DNA of 64,000 nt. Source: Gordonia polyisoprenivorans NBRC 16320 = JCM 10675. Its GTDB lineage: Bacteria; Actinomycetota; Actinomycetes; Mycobacteriales; Mycobacteriaceae. Numbering within the stretch: position 1 is the stretch's first letter; the number at the start of each line of letters is the position of its first letter. The notes under the pieces were generated by a model that saw nothing but the letters and a program-made list of their open reading frames with translations, searched no databases and had not been told where the DNA came from. The position numbers and the translations under genes were made by a program. Positions 7,384 to 16,645 of the stretch are shown here, piece after piece. Location of the stretch: NCBI RefSeq assembly GCF_000241325.1, contig NZ_BAEI01000056.1, forward strand, positions 1 through 64,000. Direction: 5' to 3'.

Positions 7384-8919
7384 ATGCCGAGCAGCGCGAC
7401 CCTCGTCGGGCGGCAACCCCGCTCCGTCGGGTGGGGACTGGTCGGTCTTGCCGCGATTGCGGCCATCGCGGTGTTCGTCTGGCAGATCACCGTCATCCCG
7501 ATGCACAACCCGTTCTACGGCTTGTTGCACAACGGAGTGGACCTGCGGGTCTATCGCGCCGGCGGCCACACCGTCGTCACCGCGGCGCCGCTCTACCATC
7601 ACTCGCTGATCGCCGATCTGGACTTCACCTATCCGCCGTTCGCCGCGGTGCTCTTCGCGCCGCTGTCCCTGGTCGGATTCGCCACCGCAAAACTGTTGTG
7701 GTGGGCGGCAATCGGCGTCGTGCTGGTGATCACCGTGCTCCTCGGGTTCCGCAGTCTGGGCTACCGTGCCGACGCACGACTGTGGACGTTGTCGGTGCTG
7801 CTGGCCATCGCCGTCACCGCGCTCGAACCGGTCCGCACGACGATCTGGCTCGGCCAGATCAACGTGTTCCTGATGTTCCTGATCCTCGCCGACCTCGTCT
7901 TCTGTGACCTGAACCGCCCGAACTCTCGCGTCCGGGGGTTCTGGGTCGGCATCGCCGCGGGGATCAAGCTCACCCCTGGGTTCTTCGTTCTCTATCTGCT
8001 CGCTCTGCGTCGCTGGCGCGCCGCGATCGGGGTGGTCGTGGGCTTCCTGGTGACCATCGTCGTTGCCTTCGTCGTCATTCCGGGCGACTCCCGCGACTAC
8101 TGGACCACCTACCTCGGGGCGGCCGACCGGGTGGGTCGGGTCGATTCACCGGCCAACCAGTCGATCAACGGCTTCATCTCGCAGTTGCTCGCCTATTTCG
8201 GTGCGACCTCCTTCCGTCACCCGTATGCCGACGGCGGGACCGTGTTCGAGGCACCCACGTGGATGTGGGTGCCGGTCGCCGCGGTGGTCGTGGTGGCGGG
8301 CCTGTGCGCAGCGGTCATCGCCTATCGCCGGGGCTGGCGGTTGTTGTCGGTGACAATCACCGGCATGACCGCGGCGGCGGCATCGCCGTTCTCGTGGGGC
8401 CACCACTGGGTGTGGTTCGTGCCGTTGCTGATCGTCGCGATCGATGTGGCCTACCGCGGCACGCTCGCCGACCGCCGGCGGCTGTGGTGGTGGGTCCTGC
8501 CGGTCGCATTGGTTCTCGCCACGTTCGCCTGGTCGTACAACTGGTGGACCAGCGGGCGCTATCAGAGTTCCGATCACGCCATCGCGATCGGCGTGTTCAT
8601 GATGCCGCGCTGGCCGAACGTGCACTGGTATGACGGTGCGGCCGTCGTCTTCTATTCGGGTGCCTACGTCGCGGTGCTGCTCGTCACCATTGCGATGACG
8701 CTTGTCGTCGGCCTCTCCCGACGCTCGGTATCCGACGAACCCGACATCGATCGGTATCCTGGCGGCACGCCGGACGACGACGAGTCCGGCGATCACACGG
8801 ATCGAACCGACAACCGGGATCGACCAGAGCAGGACGGGAGCCGACAGTGCGAGCGTGGGAACGACTTCGCATCTGGGGACGGCAACGCCGCTACATCGTC
8901 CGGCGCGACCCCCGACTGA
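7384..8919 (+). CDS. GT87 family polyprenyl-phosphate-mannose alpha-1,2-mannosyltransferase
   Basis: This polytopic membrane glycosyltransferase has 511 residues and about ten hydrophobic segments. The first extracytoplasmic loop contains NGVDLRVYRAGG, whose aspartate matches the catalytic acid of GT-C enzymes. DUF2029/GT87 features follow: FTYPPFAAVLFAPL, WLGQINVFLM, GIAAGIKLTPGFFVLYLL, and NQSINGF. Mycobacterial relatives (PimE, Rv2181/MptC) add alpha-1,2-mannose to PIMs or lipomannan/LAM, which fits the PIM genes a few kb downstream. The ATG at 7384 lies eight bases after TACGGT, a leaderless arrangement. The hydrophilic Asp/Arg-rich tail overlaps the next gene by 73 bp. Confidence 0.85.
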   Translation: MPSSATLVGRQPRSVGWGLVGLAAIAAIAVFVWQITVIPMHNPFYGLLHNGVDLRVYRAGGHTVVTAAPLYHHSLIADLDFTYPPFAAVLFAPLSLVGFATAKLLWWAAIGVVLVITVLLGFRSLGYRADARLWTLSVLLAIAVTALEPVRTTIWLGQINVFLMFLILADLVFCDLNRPNSRVRGFWVGIAAGIKLTPGFFVLYLLALRRWRAAIGVVVGFLVTIVVAFVVIPGDSRDYWTTYLGAADRVGRVDSPANQSINGFISQLLAYFGATSFRHPYADGGTVFEAPTWMWVPVAAVVVVAGLCAAVIAYRRGWRLLSVTITGMTAAAASPFSWGHHWVWFVPLLIVAIDVAYRGTLADRRRLWWWVLPVALVLATFAWSYNWWTSGRYQSSDHAIAIGVFMMPRWPNVHWYDGAAVVFYSGAYVAVLLVTIAMTLVVGLSRRSVSDEPDIDRYPGGTPDDDESGDHTDRTDNRDRPEQDGSRQCERGNDFASGDGNAATSSGATPD

Positions 8920-9260
8920 ATCTGACCTACCGGATCGGCGTCGGCGTGGTTGGCGCGATCGTTCTCGCCGGCGGCATCGTCGCCATCCCGTACCCCGGAC
9001 CCGGTTGGCTCATCGTTTTCCTCGGTCTGGGCATCCTCGCATCGGAGTTCGAGTGGGCGCACCGGCTGCTGCGCTTCGCCCGCGGGCGCTACGACGCGTG
9101 GATGGAATGGATGAAGCGCCGGCACTGGTCGGTGCAGGGGATGTTCGGGTTGGCCACGTGCGTGGTGGTGCTCGCCTCACTGTGGGTGCTCGGCGTGTTC
9201 GGAACGGTCGCGGGATGGTTCGACGTCCACGCCGACTGGGCCCAGAGCCCGATCCTGTGA
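8847..9260 (+). CDS. PGPGW-motif transmembrane protein (TIGR02611-like)
   Basis: This small membrane protein of 137 residues begins with a basic region, followed by a hydrophobic hairpin with the signature AIPYPGPGWLIVFLGLGILASEFEWAHRL. The proline-glycine PGPGW turn identifies the family. A second membrane segment sits near residues 100-122. The function is unknown. The start overlaps the tail of the mannosyltransferase by 73 bp in another frame, an unusually long overlap that suggests cotranscription. The same family is found widely in actinobacteria as single small genes. Confidence 0.85.
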   Translation: MRAWERLRIWGRQRRYIVRRDPRLNLTYRIGVGVVGAIVLAGGIVAIPYPGPGWLIVFLGLGILASEFEWAHRLLRFARGRYDAWMEWMKRRHWSVQGMFGLATCVVVLASLWVLGVFGTVAGWFDVHADWAQSPIL

Positions 9261-9273
9261 CGCGCGACCCGAC

Positions 9274-9317
9274 CTGTGGCACTCCTCTGGCACTCCTGTG
9301 GCACTCCTGTGGCACGC
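9274..9317 (+). repeat. Four tandem 11-bp repeats upstream of thrS
   Basis: The unit CTGTGGCACTC occurs at 9274, 9285 (one change), 9296 and 9307 (one change) with no gaps. The array ends 18 bp before the predicted -10 box of thrS. A period of 11 bp puts each copy on nearly the same face of the helix, so a multi-subunit regulator site is possible; simple slippage is the alternative. Confidence 0.7.
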
Positions 9318-9335
9318 CCGCGTACCCGGCGCGGA

Positions 9336-9341
9336 TACGAT
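9336..9341 (+). promoter_or_regulatory. Predicted -10 box for thrS operon
   Basis: TACGAT fits the actinobacterial TANNNT consensus. Transcription would start near 9348, giving a leader of about 60 nt that contains the hairpin at 9363-9387. No good -35 box is visible, as is common in this group. Confidence 0.4.
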
Positions 9342-9362
9342 CGACCACGAAATCGAAAATTC

Positions 9363-9387
9363 GGCGGCACCGGCGACCGGTGCCGCC
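9363..9387 (+). promoter_or_regulatory. Strong leader hairpin before thrS
   Basis: Arms GGCGGCACCGG and CCGGTGCCGCC form a perfect 11-bp stem with a CGA loop, 22 bp before the GTG of thrS and just ahead of its GAGGAG ribosome site. There is no T run after it, so a role in translation or RNA stability is as likely as termination. Confidence 0.55.
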
Positions 9388-9409
9388 ACATGTGTGAGGA
9401 GCGTTCGCC

Positions 9410-11479
9410 GTGCCCGACGATCTCAAGGTGAGTCACCCAGCCACGATCCGTGTGCCTGCTGGGACCACCGCGGGCACCGCGCTGCGTGAGCACGATCTGC
9501 CCAACAAGGGGCCGCAGGCGATCGTCGTCGTCCGCGATGCGGCCGGCGACCTGCGCGATCTGTCCTGGACCCCGGAACTCGACACCGACGTCGAGCCCGT
9601 GGCCGCCGACACCGAGGCCGGTCGCAGCGTGATCCGGCACTCGACCGCCCACGTCCTCGCGCAGGCCGTGCAGGAACTGTTCCCCGACGCCAAGCTCGGC
9701 ATCGGCCCGCCCATCAAGGACGGCTTCTACTACGACTTCGACGTCACCGAGCCGTTCACCCCCGAGGATCTCGCCGCCCTCGAGAAGAAGATGAAGCAGA
9801 TCATCAAGTCGGGCCAACGGTTTTCGCGTCGGGTCTATGCCTCCAAGGACGAGGCCCGGATGGAGCTGGCGAATGAGCCGTTCAAGCTCGAACTCATCGA
9901 TGACAAGGGCGCGGCCGCCGACAGCGAGGTGATGGAGGTCGGCGGCGCCGAACTCACCGCCTACGACAACCTCAATCCCCGCACCGGAGAACGCATCTGG
10001 TGCGACCTGTGCCGTGGTCCGCACGTGCCGACCACCAAGTACATCGCGGCGTTCAAGCTCACCCGCAGCTCGGCGGCCTACTGGCGCGGCGATCAGGACA
10101 ACGCCGATCTGCAGCGCATCTACGGCACCGCCTGGGAATCGGCGGAGGCGCAGGACGCGTACCTGGAGTTGCTCGCCGAGGCCGAGAAGCGCGATCACCG
10201 CAAGCTCGGCGCCGAACTCGACCTGTTCAGTTTCCCCGACGAACTCGGTTCCGGCCTGCCCGTCTTCCACCCCAAGGGCGGGATCATCCGCAAGGAACTC
10301 GAGGACTATTCACGCAAGCGCCACACCGAAGAGGGCTACGAGTTCGTCAACACCCCGCACATCACCAAATCGCATCTCTACGAGGTGTCCGGGCACCTCG
10401 AGTGGTACGCCGACGGCATGTTCCCGCCGATGCAACTCGACGCCGAGTTCAACGACGACGGCACGGTGCGCAAACCGGCGCAGGACTACTACCTCAAGCC
10501 GATGAACTGCCCGATGCACAACCTGATCTTCCGGTCCCGCGGCCGCTCGTATCGCGAATTGCCGTTGCGGCTCTTCGAATTCGGCTCGGTCTACCGATAC
10601 GAGAAGTCCGGCGTGGTGCACGGGCTCACCCGTGTGCGCGGGATGACGCAGGACGATGCGCACATCTACTGCACGCGCGAGCAGATGCGCGACGAGCTGC
10701 GGTCGCTGCTGACCTTCGTCCTGGACCTGTTGGCCGACTACGGGCTCGACGACTACTACCTCGAGCTCTCGACCAAGGACCCCAAGAAGTACGTGGGCGA
10801 CGACGAATCGTGGGAGATCGCGACCAACACCCTCGCCGAGGTGGCGCGCGAGTCCGGGCTGGACCTCGTACCCGACCCGGGCGGCGCCGCGTTCTACGGC
10901 CCGAAGATCTCCGTGCAGGTCAAGGACGCGCTGGGCCGCAACTGGCAGATGTCGACCATCCAGCTCGACTTCAACCAGCCAGCCCGGTTCGACCTCGAAT
11001 TCACCGGCGGCGACGGCGCCAAACACCAGCCCGTGATGATCCACCGGGCGTTGTTCGGCTCGATCGAACGCTTCTTCGGCGTACTGACCGAGCACTACGC
11101 CGGTGCGTTCCCGGCGTGGTTGTCGCCGGTACAGGTGGTCGGCATCCCGGTCGCCGACACCTTCGCCGACCATCTACAGGGCGTCGTCGACGACCTCAAG
11201 AAACGCGGAATCCGCGCGGAGGTCGACTATTCTGACGACCGCATGCAGAAGAAGATCCGCACCCACACCACCGGAAAGGTGCCGTTCATGCTGCTCGCGG
11301 GCGAACGCGACGTCGCCGCAGGCGCGGTGAGCTTCCGCTTCCGCGACGGAACCCAGGTCAACGGGGTACCCACGGCACAGGCGGTCGAGACGATCGCCGA
11401 GTGGATCGCCGCCCGCCGCAACGATTCGCCGACCAGTGAGCTCATCGCCGCCGGGGCGGGTGGGGACCACGATGGCTGA
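9410..11479 (+). CDS. thrS: Threonyl-tRNA synthetase
   Basis: This class II synthetase charges tRNA-Thr in the cytosol; it has 689 residues, the usual length. It has an N-terminal TGS domain (about 1-70), then the editing domain. The catalytic core begins around [20 protein letters not shown] and contains the zinc-binding cysteine 367 in [10 protein letters not shown], the class II motif [32 protein letters not shown] and the [17 protein letters not shown] motif. The C-terminal anticodon-binding domain starts near [12 protein letters not shown]. The GTG start follows GAGGAG. It overlaps the next gene by eight bases, as the head of the PIM-precursor operon. Direct repeats and a hairpin precede it. 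Confidence 0.97.
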   Translation: MPDDLKVSHPATIRVPAGTTAGTALREHDLPNKGPQAIVVVRDAAGDLRDLSWTPELDTDVEPVAADTEAGRSVIRHSTAHVLAQAVQELFPDAKLGIGPPIKDGFYYDFDVTEPFTPEDLAALEKKMKQIIKSGQRFSRRVYASKDEARMELANEPFKLELIDDKGAAADSEVMEVGGAELTAYDNLNPRTGERIWCDLCRGPHVPTTKYIAAFKLTRSSAAYWRGDQDNADLQRIYGTAWESAEAQDAYLELLAEAEKRDHRKLGAELDLFSFPDELGSGLPVFHPKGGIIRKELEDYSRKRHTEEGYEFVNTPHITKSHLYEVSGHLEWYADGMFPPMQLDAEFNDDGTVRKPAQDYYLKPMNCPMHNLIFRSRGRSYRELPLRLFEFGSVYRYEKSGVVHGLTRVRGMTQDDAHIYCTREQMRDELRSLLTFVLDLLADYGLDDYYLELSTKDPKKYVGDDESWEIATNTLAEVARESGLDLVPDPGGAAFYGPKISVQVKDALGRNWQMSTIQLDFNQPARFDLEFTGGDGAKHQPVMIHRALFGSIERFFGVLTEHYAGAFPAWLSPVQVVGIPVADTFADHLQGVVDDLKKRGIRAEVDYSDDRMQKKIRTHTTGKVPFMLLAGERDVAAGAVSFRFRDGTQVNGVPTAQAVETIAEWIAARRNDSPTSELIAAGAGGDHDG

Positions 11480-12110
11480 CGAGCAGGGCGCCGGCGAGCA
11501 GGGCACCGACGAGCAGGGAGCCAATGAGCAGGGCGCCAACGAGCAGATCCGGGACTGCGGCACCGGTGATCCGGATCGGTTGCAGCGGTTGTGGAGTCCG
11601 CACCGGATGACCTACATCACCGCCGACCCGCCCGCGACCAAATCCACCGGGCATCCCTTCCTCGACATCCCGACCATGACCGACGAGGACGGGTTGATCG
11701 TCGCCCGCGGGGAGCACGTGTACGCGGTGCTCAACCTGTACCCGTACAACCCCGGGCACACAATGGTCGTGCCGTATCGGCAGGTCGCCGATCTGGAGGC
11801 GTTGACGCCGGGGGAGTCGGCCGAGCTGATGGCCTTCACGCAGCGGATGATTCGCACCATCAAGTCGGTCTCGAATCCCAACGCGTTCAACGTCGGTTTG
11901 AATCTCGGTTACGCCGCCGGGGGATCGTTGGCCGAACACCTGCACCAGCACATCGTTCCGCGCTGGGTCGGTGACGCGAACTTCATCACGGTGGTCGGCG
12001 GCGCGAAGGTGATGCCGCAGTTGTTGCGAGACACCCGTAACCTCCTCGCGGAGGCGTGGGAACGGTTCGGTGCAGGTCAAGGGCTCGGCGAGGGGCGGGG
12101 CGAGCGGTGA
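11472..12110 (+). CDS. HIT-domain nucleotide hydrolase / Ap4A phosphorylase-like
   Basis: This 212-residue histidine-triad protein has the catalytic motif [10 protein letters not shown], with His156, His158 and His160, and the [17 protein letters not shown] strand-helix unit. Family members hydrolyse or phosphorolyse dinucleoside polyphosphates or AMP conjugates. The orthologue in mycobacteria (Rv2613c) sits in the same thrS-pgsA order and has been described as an Ap4A phosphorylase; the assignment here is by synteny. Odd feature: the first 25 residues are a near-perfect repeat of the type EQGA(N/G/D), encoded by 15-bp DNA repeats, and are likely disordered. The ATG at 11472 lies inside the end of thrS. 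Confidence 0.9.
   Translation: MADEQGAGEQGTDEQGANEQGANEQIRDCGTGDPDRLQRLWSPHRMTYITADPPATKSTGHPFLDIPTMTDEDGLIVARGEHVYAVLNLYPYNPGHTMVVPYRQVADLEALTPGESAELMAFTQRMIRTIKSVSNPNAFNVGLNLGYAAGGSLAEHLHQHIVPRWVGDANFITVVGGAKVMPQLLRDTRNLLAEAWERFGAGQGLGEGRGER
11480..11548 (+). repeat. 15-bp coding repeat in the HIT gene
   Basis: About four and a half copies of a unit close to GAGCAGGGCGCCAAC encode [20 protein letters not shown] and EQ. The first unit codons are slightly diverged from each other, so the array is not freshly made. Its product is a flexible acidic tail at the N terminus. Confidence 0.75.
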
Positions 12111-12138
12111 ATCTCGATCGGGGAGAAGGAGCGCATCG

Positions 12139-12825
12139 GTGCTGAGCATCCGGGGCCGCGCGTCGGTGTCGAAGGTGACGCTGCCCATCGGGCGCGCGTT
12201 GCTGCGCACCGGACTCACCCCCGACATGATGACGCTCATCGGCACCGTGGCCTCGGTGGCCGCGGCGCTGACGCTGTTCCCGATGGGGCAGTTGTTCTGG
12301 GGCACGATGGTCATCTGGCTGTTCGTGATGTTCGACATGCTCGACGGTGCGATGGCGCGCGCCCGTGGCGGTGGCACCCGGTTCGGGTCGGTGCTCGACG
12401 CGACCTGCGACCGGATCGCCGACGGCGCGATCTTCGCCGGACTGGCCTGGTGGTGTGCCTGGACCCACCCGCATCAACTGCTCTTCGTCGCCACCCTGAT
12501 CTGTTTGGTGACCTCGCAGGTCATCTCGTATGCGAAGGCTCGTGCCGAAGCCGCAGGCCTCAACGGCGACGGCGGTCTCATCGAACGACCCGACCGGCTG
12601 ATCATCGTGCTCGTCGGAGCCGGGTTGACCGGCTTGGGCCTGTGGTGGGCCATCCACGTCGCGATGTGGTTGCTCGCGGTCGGCTCGGTCATCACCGTCG
12701 GCCAGCGCATGTGGTCGATCGCGGCGTCACCCGGTGCGCGTGAACTCATCCCGATGGCCGCCGCGGCCGACGATGCCGACGGGCCGGACGGGGCAGGAAC
12801 CGAACCCGGCGCGGACGCGCGGTGA
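12139..12825 (+). CDS. pgsA1: Phosphatidylinositol phosphate synthase (CDP-alcohol phosphatidyltransferase)
   Basis: This membrane enzyme of 228 residues joins CDP-diacylglycerol and inositol-phosphate to make phosphatidylinositol phosphate, the anchor of PIM, lipomannan and LAM. The complete family motif is seen: D-G-AMA-R, eight residues, G-SVL-D-ATC-D (around residues 70-95), with six hydrophobic segments around it. The GTG at 12139 is chosen because AAGGAG precedes it and the preceding gene stops at 12110. The last GTGA overlaps the acyltransferase start. Synteny with Rv2612c supports PIP synthase rather than phosphatidylglycerophosphate synthase. A short acidic tail follows the last helix. 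Confidence 0.92.
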   Translation: MLSIRGRASVSKVTLPIGRALLRTGLTPDMMTLIGTVASVAAALTLFPMGQLFWGTMVIWLFVMFDMLDGAMARARGGGTRFGSVLDATCDRIADGAIFAGLAWWCAWTHPHQLLFVATLICLVTSQVISYAKARAEAAGLNGDGGLIERPDRLIIVLVGAGLTGLGLWWAIHVAMWLLAVGSVITVGQRMWSIAASPGARELIPMAAAADDADGPDGAGTEPGADAR

Positions 12826-13775
12826 GCGGGTCGACGAGGGTGGGGTCAGCGCTCGAGCGGCTGAGCGCGGGTGCCGCCGACCTCGGCTATCGGGCCGGGT
12901 GGGCCGGTGTCCGCCATGCTCCGGACGGACCGGCGCGCGCCGCCTTCGACCGGGCCGGTGCCTTCGCCGGACGCCGCAATGGCGGACCGGAGCAGTTGCG
13001 CCGCAATCTCGCCCGGGTTCTCGGCACCACCGGCGCCCAGGTCCCCGACGACCTCGTCGCCGATGCCATGCGCTCCTATGCGCGGTACTGGTACGAGGCC
13101 TTTCGTCTGCCCGCGCAGGATCTGGCGGCCACCGCCGAGACCGTCGTCGTCCCACCCCCGGATCAGGCACGACTCGATGCGGCCCTCGACCGCGGCAAGG
13201 GTGTGGTGCTGGCGCTGCCGCACTCGGGCAACTGGGACATGGCAGGCGTCTGGCTGGTGCAGAACCGCGGGAGTTTTGCCACCGTCGCCGAACGACTCAA
13301 ACCGGAATCGCTGTTCCGTCGGTTCGTCGACTACCGGGAGTCGTTGGGATTCGAGATCTTTCCGCTCTCCGGCGGCGAGCAACCACCGTTCGGTCTGTTG
13401 GCCGAGCGCCTTCGCGCCGGCGGAATCGTGTGCCTGCTCGGCGAACGCGACATCGCGCGCCACGGCGTCCCGGTCACCTTCTTCGGCGAACGCACTCGCA
13501 TGCCTGCGGGCTCGGCGCGGCTGGCCATCGAGACCGGGGCCGGGTTGTTGCCGGTGCACCACTGGTTCACCGACGCGCCCGGCTCGCAGATCACCGTCAG
13601 CAACGAGATCGACGTATCCGTCGGCGTCGAGGCCGCGACACAGGCGCTCGCCGACACCTTTGCCGAGAACATCGCCGCACACCCCGCCGACTGGCACATG
13701 CTGCAGCCCTTGTGGGAGGCCGACTGGTCGGCGCGCCAACGTGATCGGGTGCACGGGACCGGGGAGAGCACATGA
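12822..13775 (+). CDS. patA: Phosphatidylinositol mannoside acyltransferase (PatA-like)
   Basis: This 317-residue peripheral inner-membrane acyltransferase belongs to the LpxL/HtrB-like family and would acylate the mannose of PIM1/PIM2. The HX4D catalytic motif is His134-SGNW-Asp139. Other family blocks are GEQPPFGLLAERLRAGGIVCLLGERDI and the FFGERTRMPAGSARLAIETGA segment. Its GTG overlaps the pgsA1 stop by four bases and its own end overlaps pimA, so the three are translated as a unit. The order matches Rv2612c-Rv2611c-Rv2610c. Confidence 0.92.
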   Translation: MSGSTRVGSALERLSAGAADLGYRAGWAGVRHAPDGPARAAFDRAGAFAGRRNGGPEQLRRNLARVLGTTGAQVPDDLVADAMRSYARYWYEAFRLPAQDLAATAETVVVPPPDQARLDAALDRGKGVVLALPHSGNWDMAGVWLVQNRGSFATVAERLKPESLFRRFVDYRESLGFEIFPLSGGEQPPFGLLAERLRAGGIVCLLGERDIARHGVPVTFFGERTRMPAGSARLAIETGAGLLPVHHWFTDAPGSQITVSNEIDVSVGVEAATQALADTFAENIAAHPADWHMLQPLWEADWSARQRDRVHGTGEST

Positions 13776-14896
13776 GGATCGGCATGGTGTGCCCGTATTC
13801 GTTCTCCGTCCCCGGCGGAGTGCAGGCACACGTCGCTGAACTCGCCGCGGTGTTCATCGACCGCGGACACCATGTCAGTGTGATCGCCCCGGCCGACGGT
13901 GACACGGACCTACCCGACTACGTCGTCTCCGGCGGCCCGGCGCTCGCGATCCCCTACAACGGCTCGGTGTCGCGGGTGAACTTCAGTCCCAACGGATATC
14001 GCCGACTGCGACGCTGGATCGCCGACAACCACTTCGACGTGTTGCACGTCCACGAACCGAATTCGCCGAGCCTGTCGATGATGGCACTGATGGTGGCGTC
14101 CGGCCCGATCGTCACGACATTCCACACGTCGACGTCGAAATCTTTGTGGCTCAGCACTTTCCAAGGAATGCTGCGGCCCTATCACGAGCGCATCTCGGGC
14201 AAGATCGCGGTCAGTGAACTGGCACGACGATGGCAGATGGAGTCGCTGGGTTCCGACGCGGTGGAGATCCCCAACGGCATCAACGTCGGATCGTTCGCCG
14301 ACGCCGAGCCCCTCGACGGTTATCCGTGGCCGGGGCGGACGGTGCTGTTCCTCGGTCGCTACGACGAGCCCCGCAAGGGCATCGACATCCTCATGCGCGC
14401 ACTGCCCACGGTGGTCGAGCGATTCGGTGACCTGCGGGTCCTCGTGGTCGGCGGCGGCAATCAGAAAGCGCTGCGGCGTCGCGCCGGGGATCTCGCCGAC
14501 CACCTGGTGTTCCTCGGTCAGGTCGACGACGCCACCAAGGCCCGCGCGCTGGCGTCGGCCGACGTCTACTGCGCGCCGAACCTCGGCGGCGAGAGCTTCG
14601 GCATCGTGCTCGTCGAGGCCATGGCCGCCGGTGCGGCGGTGATCGCCAGCAAACTCGACGCGTTCCGGCGGGTGCTCGACGACGGTCGGGCGGGGCGGCT
14701 GTTCGCGGTCGGTGCGGCCGACGAGCTCGCGTCGGGTTTGATCGAGCTACTCGCCGACGACGAGGCCCGCGCCGACCTGGTGCGGGCCGCACGTGCTCGC
14801 GCGGCCCGCTATGACTGGTCACGGGTCGCCGATCAGATCATGCGCGTGTACGAGACCGTCACCGTCGGTGCCGGTCCGGTCGTGGTGTCGGACTGA
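13772..14896 (+). CDS. pimA: Phosphatidylinositol alpha-mannosyltransferase (GT4)
   Basis: This 374-residue GT-B glycosyltransferase transfers mannose from GDP-mannose to phosphatidylinositol at the cytoplasmic face of the membrane, the first step of PIM synthesis. The N-terminal Rossmann domain opens IGMVCPYSFSVPGGVQAHV, whose glycine-rich loop is typical of PimA. The acceptor domain has HVHEPNSPSLSMMAL. The GT4 donor site shows FLGRYDEPRKGIDILMRALP and the EX7E motif ESFGIVLVEAMAAGAAV. The ATG overlaps the acyltransferase stop. It is essential in mycobacteria. Confidence 0.95.
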   Translation: MRIGMVCPYSFSVPGGVQAHVAELAAVFIDRGHHVSVIAPADGDTDLPDYVVSGGPALAIPYNGSVSRVNFSPNGYRRLRRWIADNHFDVLHVHEPNSPSLSMMALMVASGPIVTTFHTSTSKSLWLSTFQGMLRPYHERISGKIAVSELARRWQMESLGSDAVEIPNGINVGSFADAEPLDGYPWPGRTVLFLGRYDEPRKGIDILMRALPTVVERFGDLRVLVVGGGNQKALRRRAGDLADHLVFLGQVDDATKARALASADVYCAPNLGGESFGIVLVEAMAAGAAVIASKLDAFRRVLDDGRAGRLFAVGAADELASGLIELLADDEARADLVRAARARAARYDWSRVADQIMRVYETVTVGAGPVVVSD

Positions 14897-14929
14897 GGTC
14901 ATGCGGCGCGAATCGAGGGGATGGGGCAG

Positions 14930-15460
14930 ATGTCGGCGTTTATGACGGTAGTGGTCGTGATCATCGTGGCGATCCTGGTGATCATCGGTGCCTGGGCCTA
15001 CAGTCGCGCGAATCGGCTCGACCGGCTCAACGTCCGCGTCGACCTCGCGTGGCAGGCGCTGGAAGCGGCCCTGGAGCGCCGAACCGTGGTGGTGCGGGTG
15101 CTCACCGCATGGATGGAGGACTCCGGTGATCCGGAGATCGCCACCGCCGCACGGCACCTCGCCGCTTGCGCCGACGCCGCCGAACACGCTCCGCGCGCCT
15201 CGCGTGAGGATGCCGAGAACGCGTTGTCCACGGCGCTGAGCCGGATCGATCCGTCGGTCCGCCCGCCCGGACTGATCGCCGAACTGGCCGACGCCGAGAC
15301 CCGGGTGATGATGGCCCGCCGGTTCTACAACGACGCCGTCCGCGACACCCGCAGCCTCGCCGACCGGTTCCTGGTGCGGCTGCTGCGACTCGGTGGACGT
15401 GCACAGCGACCCGAGTACTTCGAGATCGTCGAGCGGGTGACCCCCGGCACCGCCGACTGA
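14930..15460 (+). CDS. LemA-like membrane-anchored protein
   Basis: This 176-residue protein begins with an N-terminal membrane anchor (about residues 4-24, [21 protein letters not shown]), followed by a long four-helix region beginning [24 protein letters not shown] and containing [19 protein letters not shown]. The NxLxxLxxxVdxAWqqLdvaLqRR start and the YNxAVRdyN-like block are typical of LemA proteins, whose function is not settled. The ATG at 14930 is chosen over the one at 14921 for its better distance from GGGATGGGG. It follows pimA by 33 bp and is probably cotranscribed. Mycobacterial genomes have a similar gene in this place. Confidence 0.8.
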   Translation: MSAFMTVVVVIIVAILVIIGAWAYSRANRLDRLNVRVDLAWQALEAALERRTVVVRVLTAWMEDSGDPEIATAARHLAACADAAEHAPRASREDAENALSTALSRIDPSVRPPGLIAELADAETRVMMARRFYNDAVRDTRSLADRFLVRLLRLGGRAQRPEYFEIVERVTPGTAD

Positions 15461-15510
15461 CCGGAGTCGGCCAAACCGAGGTGTGTGGCGAGTGCGCCGG
15501 ACACCTCACC

Positions 15511-15516
15511 TATCCT
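15511..15516 (+). promoter_or_regulatory. Predicted -10 box for pdxS
   Basis: TATCCT fits TANNNT and lies about 75 bp before the pdxS start. The predicted leader holds the hairpin at 15530-15550. No clear -35 element is visible. Confidence 0.35.
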
Positions 15517-15529
15517 GGTGGGACGCGTT

Positions 15530-15550
15530 GCGCAGCCCGATGGGCTGCGC
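15530..15550 (+). promoter_or_regulatory. Perfect 9-bp hairpin in the pdxS leader
   Basis: GCGCAGCCC and GGGCTGCGC flank a GAT loop 41 bp before the pdxS start codon. It may end transcripts arriving from the lemA-like gene or fold in the pdxS leader. No U run follows. Confidence 0.5.
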
Positions 15551-15591
15551 CATCGCCGAGCCTCGAAGAACCGCGAATCAGGAGACCTCCA

Positions 15592-16551
15592 GTGAGCCAA
15601 CCCCAGTCCGGGACCACCCCCGGGTCTGATGCGACGTCCGCGATCAACGGACACCACGGCACCCCCGAGTCCGGTCAGGGGACCGCACGGGTGAAGCGGG
15701 GCATGGCCGAGATGCTCAAGGGCGGGGTGATCATGGACGTGGTCACCCCCGATCAGGCCAAGATCGCCGAGGATGCCGGCGCGGTCGCGGTGATGGCGCT
15801 CGAGCGTGTGCCCGCCGACATCCGCGCCCAGGGTGGCGTCTCGCGGATGAGCGATCCGGACATGATCGACGGCATCATCGCCGCGGTCTCGATCCCGGTG
15901 ATGGCCAAGGCCCGTATCGGTCATTTCGTCGAGGCCCAGATCCTGCAGAGCCTCGGCGTCGACTACGTCGACGAGTCGGAGGTGCTGACCCCGGCTGACT
16001 ATGCCAACCACATCGACAAGTGGGCGTTCACGGTGCCGTTCGTCTGCGGTGCCACCAATCTCGGTGAGGCGCTGCGTCGTATCACCGAGGGAGCGGCGAT
16101 GATCCGGTCCAAGGGTGAAGCCGGGACCGGTGACGTCTCGAACGCGACGACGCACATGCGCAGGATCCGCGACGAGATCCGCAGGCTCACCTCGCTGCCG
16201 AAAGATGAGCTGTACGTGGCCGCCAAGGAGCTGCAGGCGCCCTACGAGCTGGTCGTCGAGGTGGCGCAGGCGGGCAAGCTGCCCGTCACGTTGTTCACCG
16301 CCGGTGGCATCGCGACCCCGGCGGATGCGGCGATGATGATGCAACTCGGCGCCGAGGGCGTGTTCGTCGGGTCGGGCATCTTCAAGTCCGGCAACCCGGC
16401 GCAGCGAGCGGCCGCGATCGTGCAGGCGACGACCTTCCACGACGACCCCGACGTGCTGGCGAAGGTCTCGCGCGGACTCGGTGAGGCGATGGTCGGGATC
16501 AACGTCGACGACATCCCGGCGCCGCACCGCCTCGCCGAACGAGGTTGGTGA
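15592..16551 (+). CDS. pdxS: Pyridoxal 5'-phosphate synthase subunit PdxS
   Basis: This 319-residue TIM-barrel subunit makes PLP from ribose-5-phosphate, glyceraldehyde-3-phosphate and ammonia supplied by PdxT. Highly conserved blocks are [31 protein letters not shown], the catalytic lysine segment [30 protein letters not shown] and the phosphate loop [17 protein letters not shown]. An N-terminal extension of about 30 Gly/Ser/Thr-rich residues precedes the barrel. The GTG at 15592 follows GGAGA. Its partner pdxT lies 3.5 kb away, with four genes between them. Confidence 0.97.
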   Translation: MSQPQSGTTPGSDATSAINGHHGTPESGQGTARVKRGMAEMLKGGVIMDVVTPDQAKIAEDAGAVAVMALERVPADIRAQGGVSRMSDPDMIDGIIAAVSIPVMAKARIGHFVEAQILQSLGVDYVDESEVLTPADYANHIDKWAFTVPFVCGATNLGEALRRITEGAAMIRSKGEAGTGDVSNATTHMRRIRDEIRRLTSLPKDELYVAAKELQAPYELVVEVAQAGKLPVTLFTAGGIATPADAAMMMQLGAEGVFVGSGIFKSGNPAQRAAAIVQATTFHDDPDVLAKVSRGLGEAMVGINVDDIPAPHRLAERGW

Positions 16552-16612
16552 CCGTCCTGACCGCGAGTATCCGTCGACCGAACGGCTGTTTTCCGGTGTG
16601 GTCAGACGCTGT

Positions 16613-16636
16613 CCGGCGAGGTCTCGCCGGTAGGAT
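16613..16636 (+). promoter_or_regulatory. Palindrome and -10 box in front of the phosphatase gene
   Basis: CCGGCGAG-GT-CTCGCCGG (16613-16630) is a perfect palindrome touching TAGGAT (16631-16636), which lies nine bases before the ATG of the next gene. The palindrome fills the space where the -35/-10 spacer would be, a typical repressor position. Confidence 0.5.
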
Positions 16637-16645
16637 CTGCTGACC

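Noticed and set aside
9261..9409. T-box riboswitch for thrS
   Set aside because: The predicted leader is about 60 nt and shows no specifier loop or T-box sequence.
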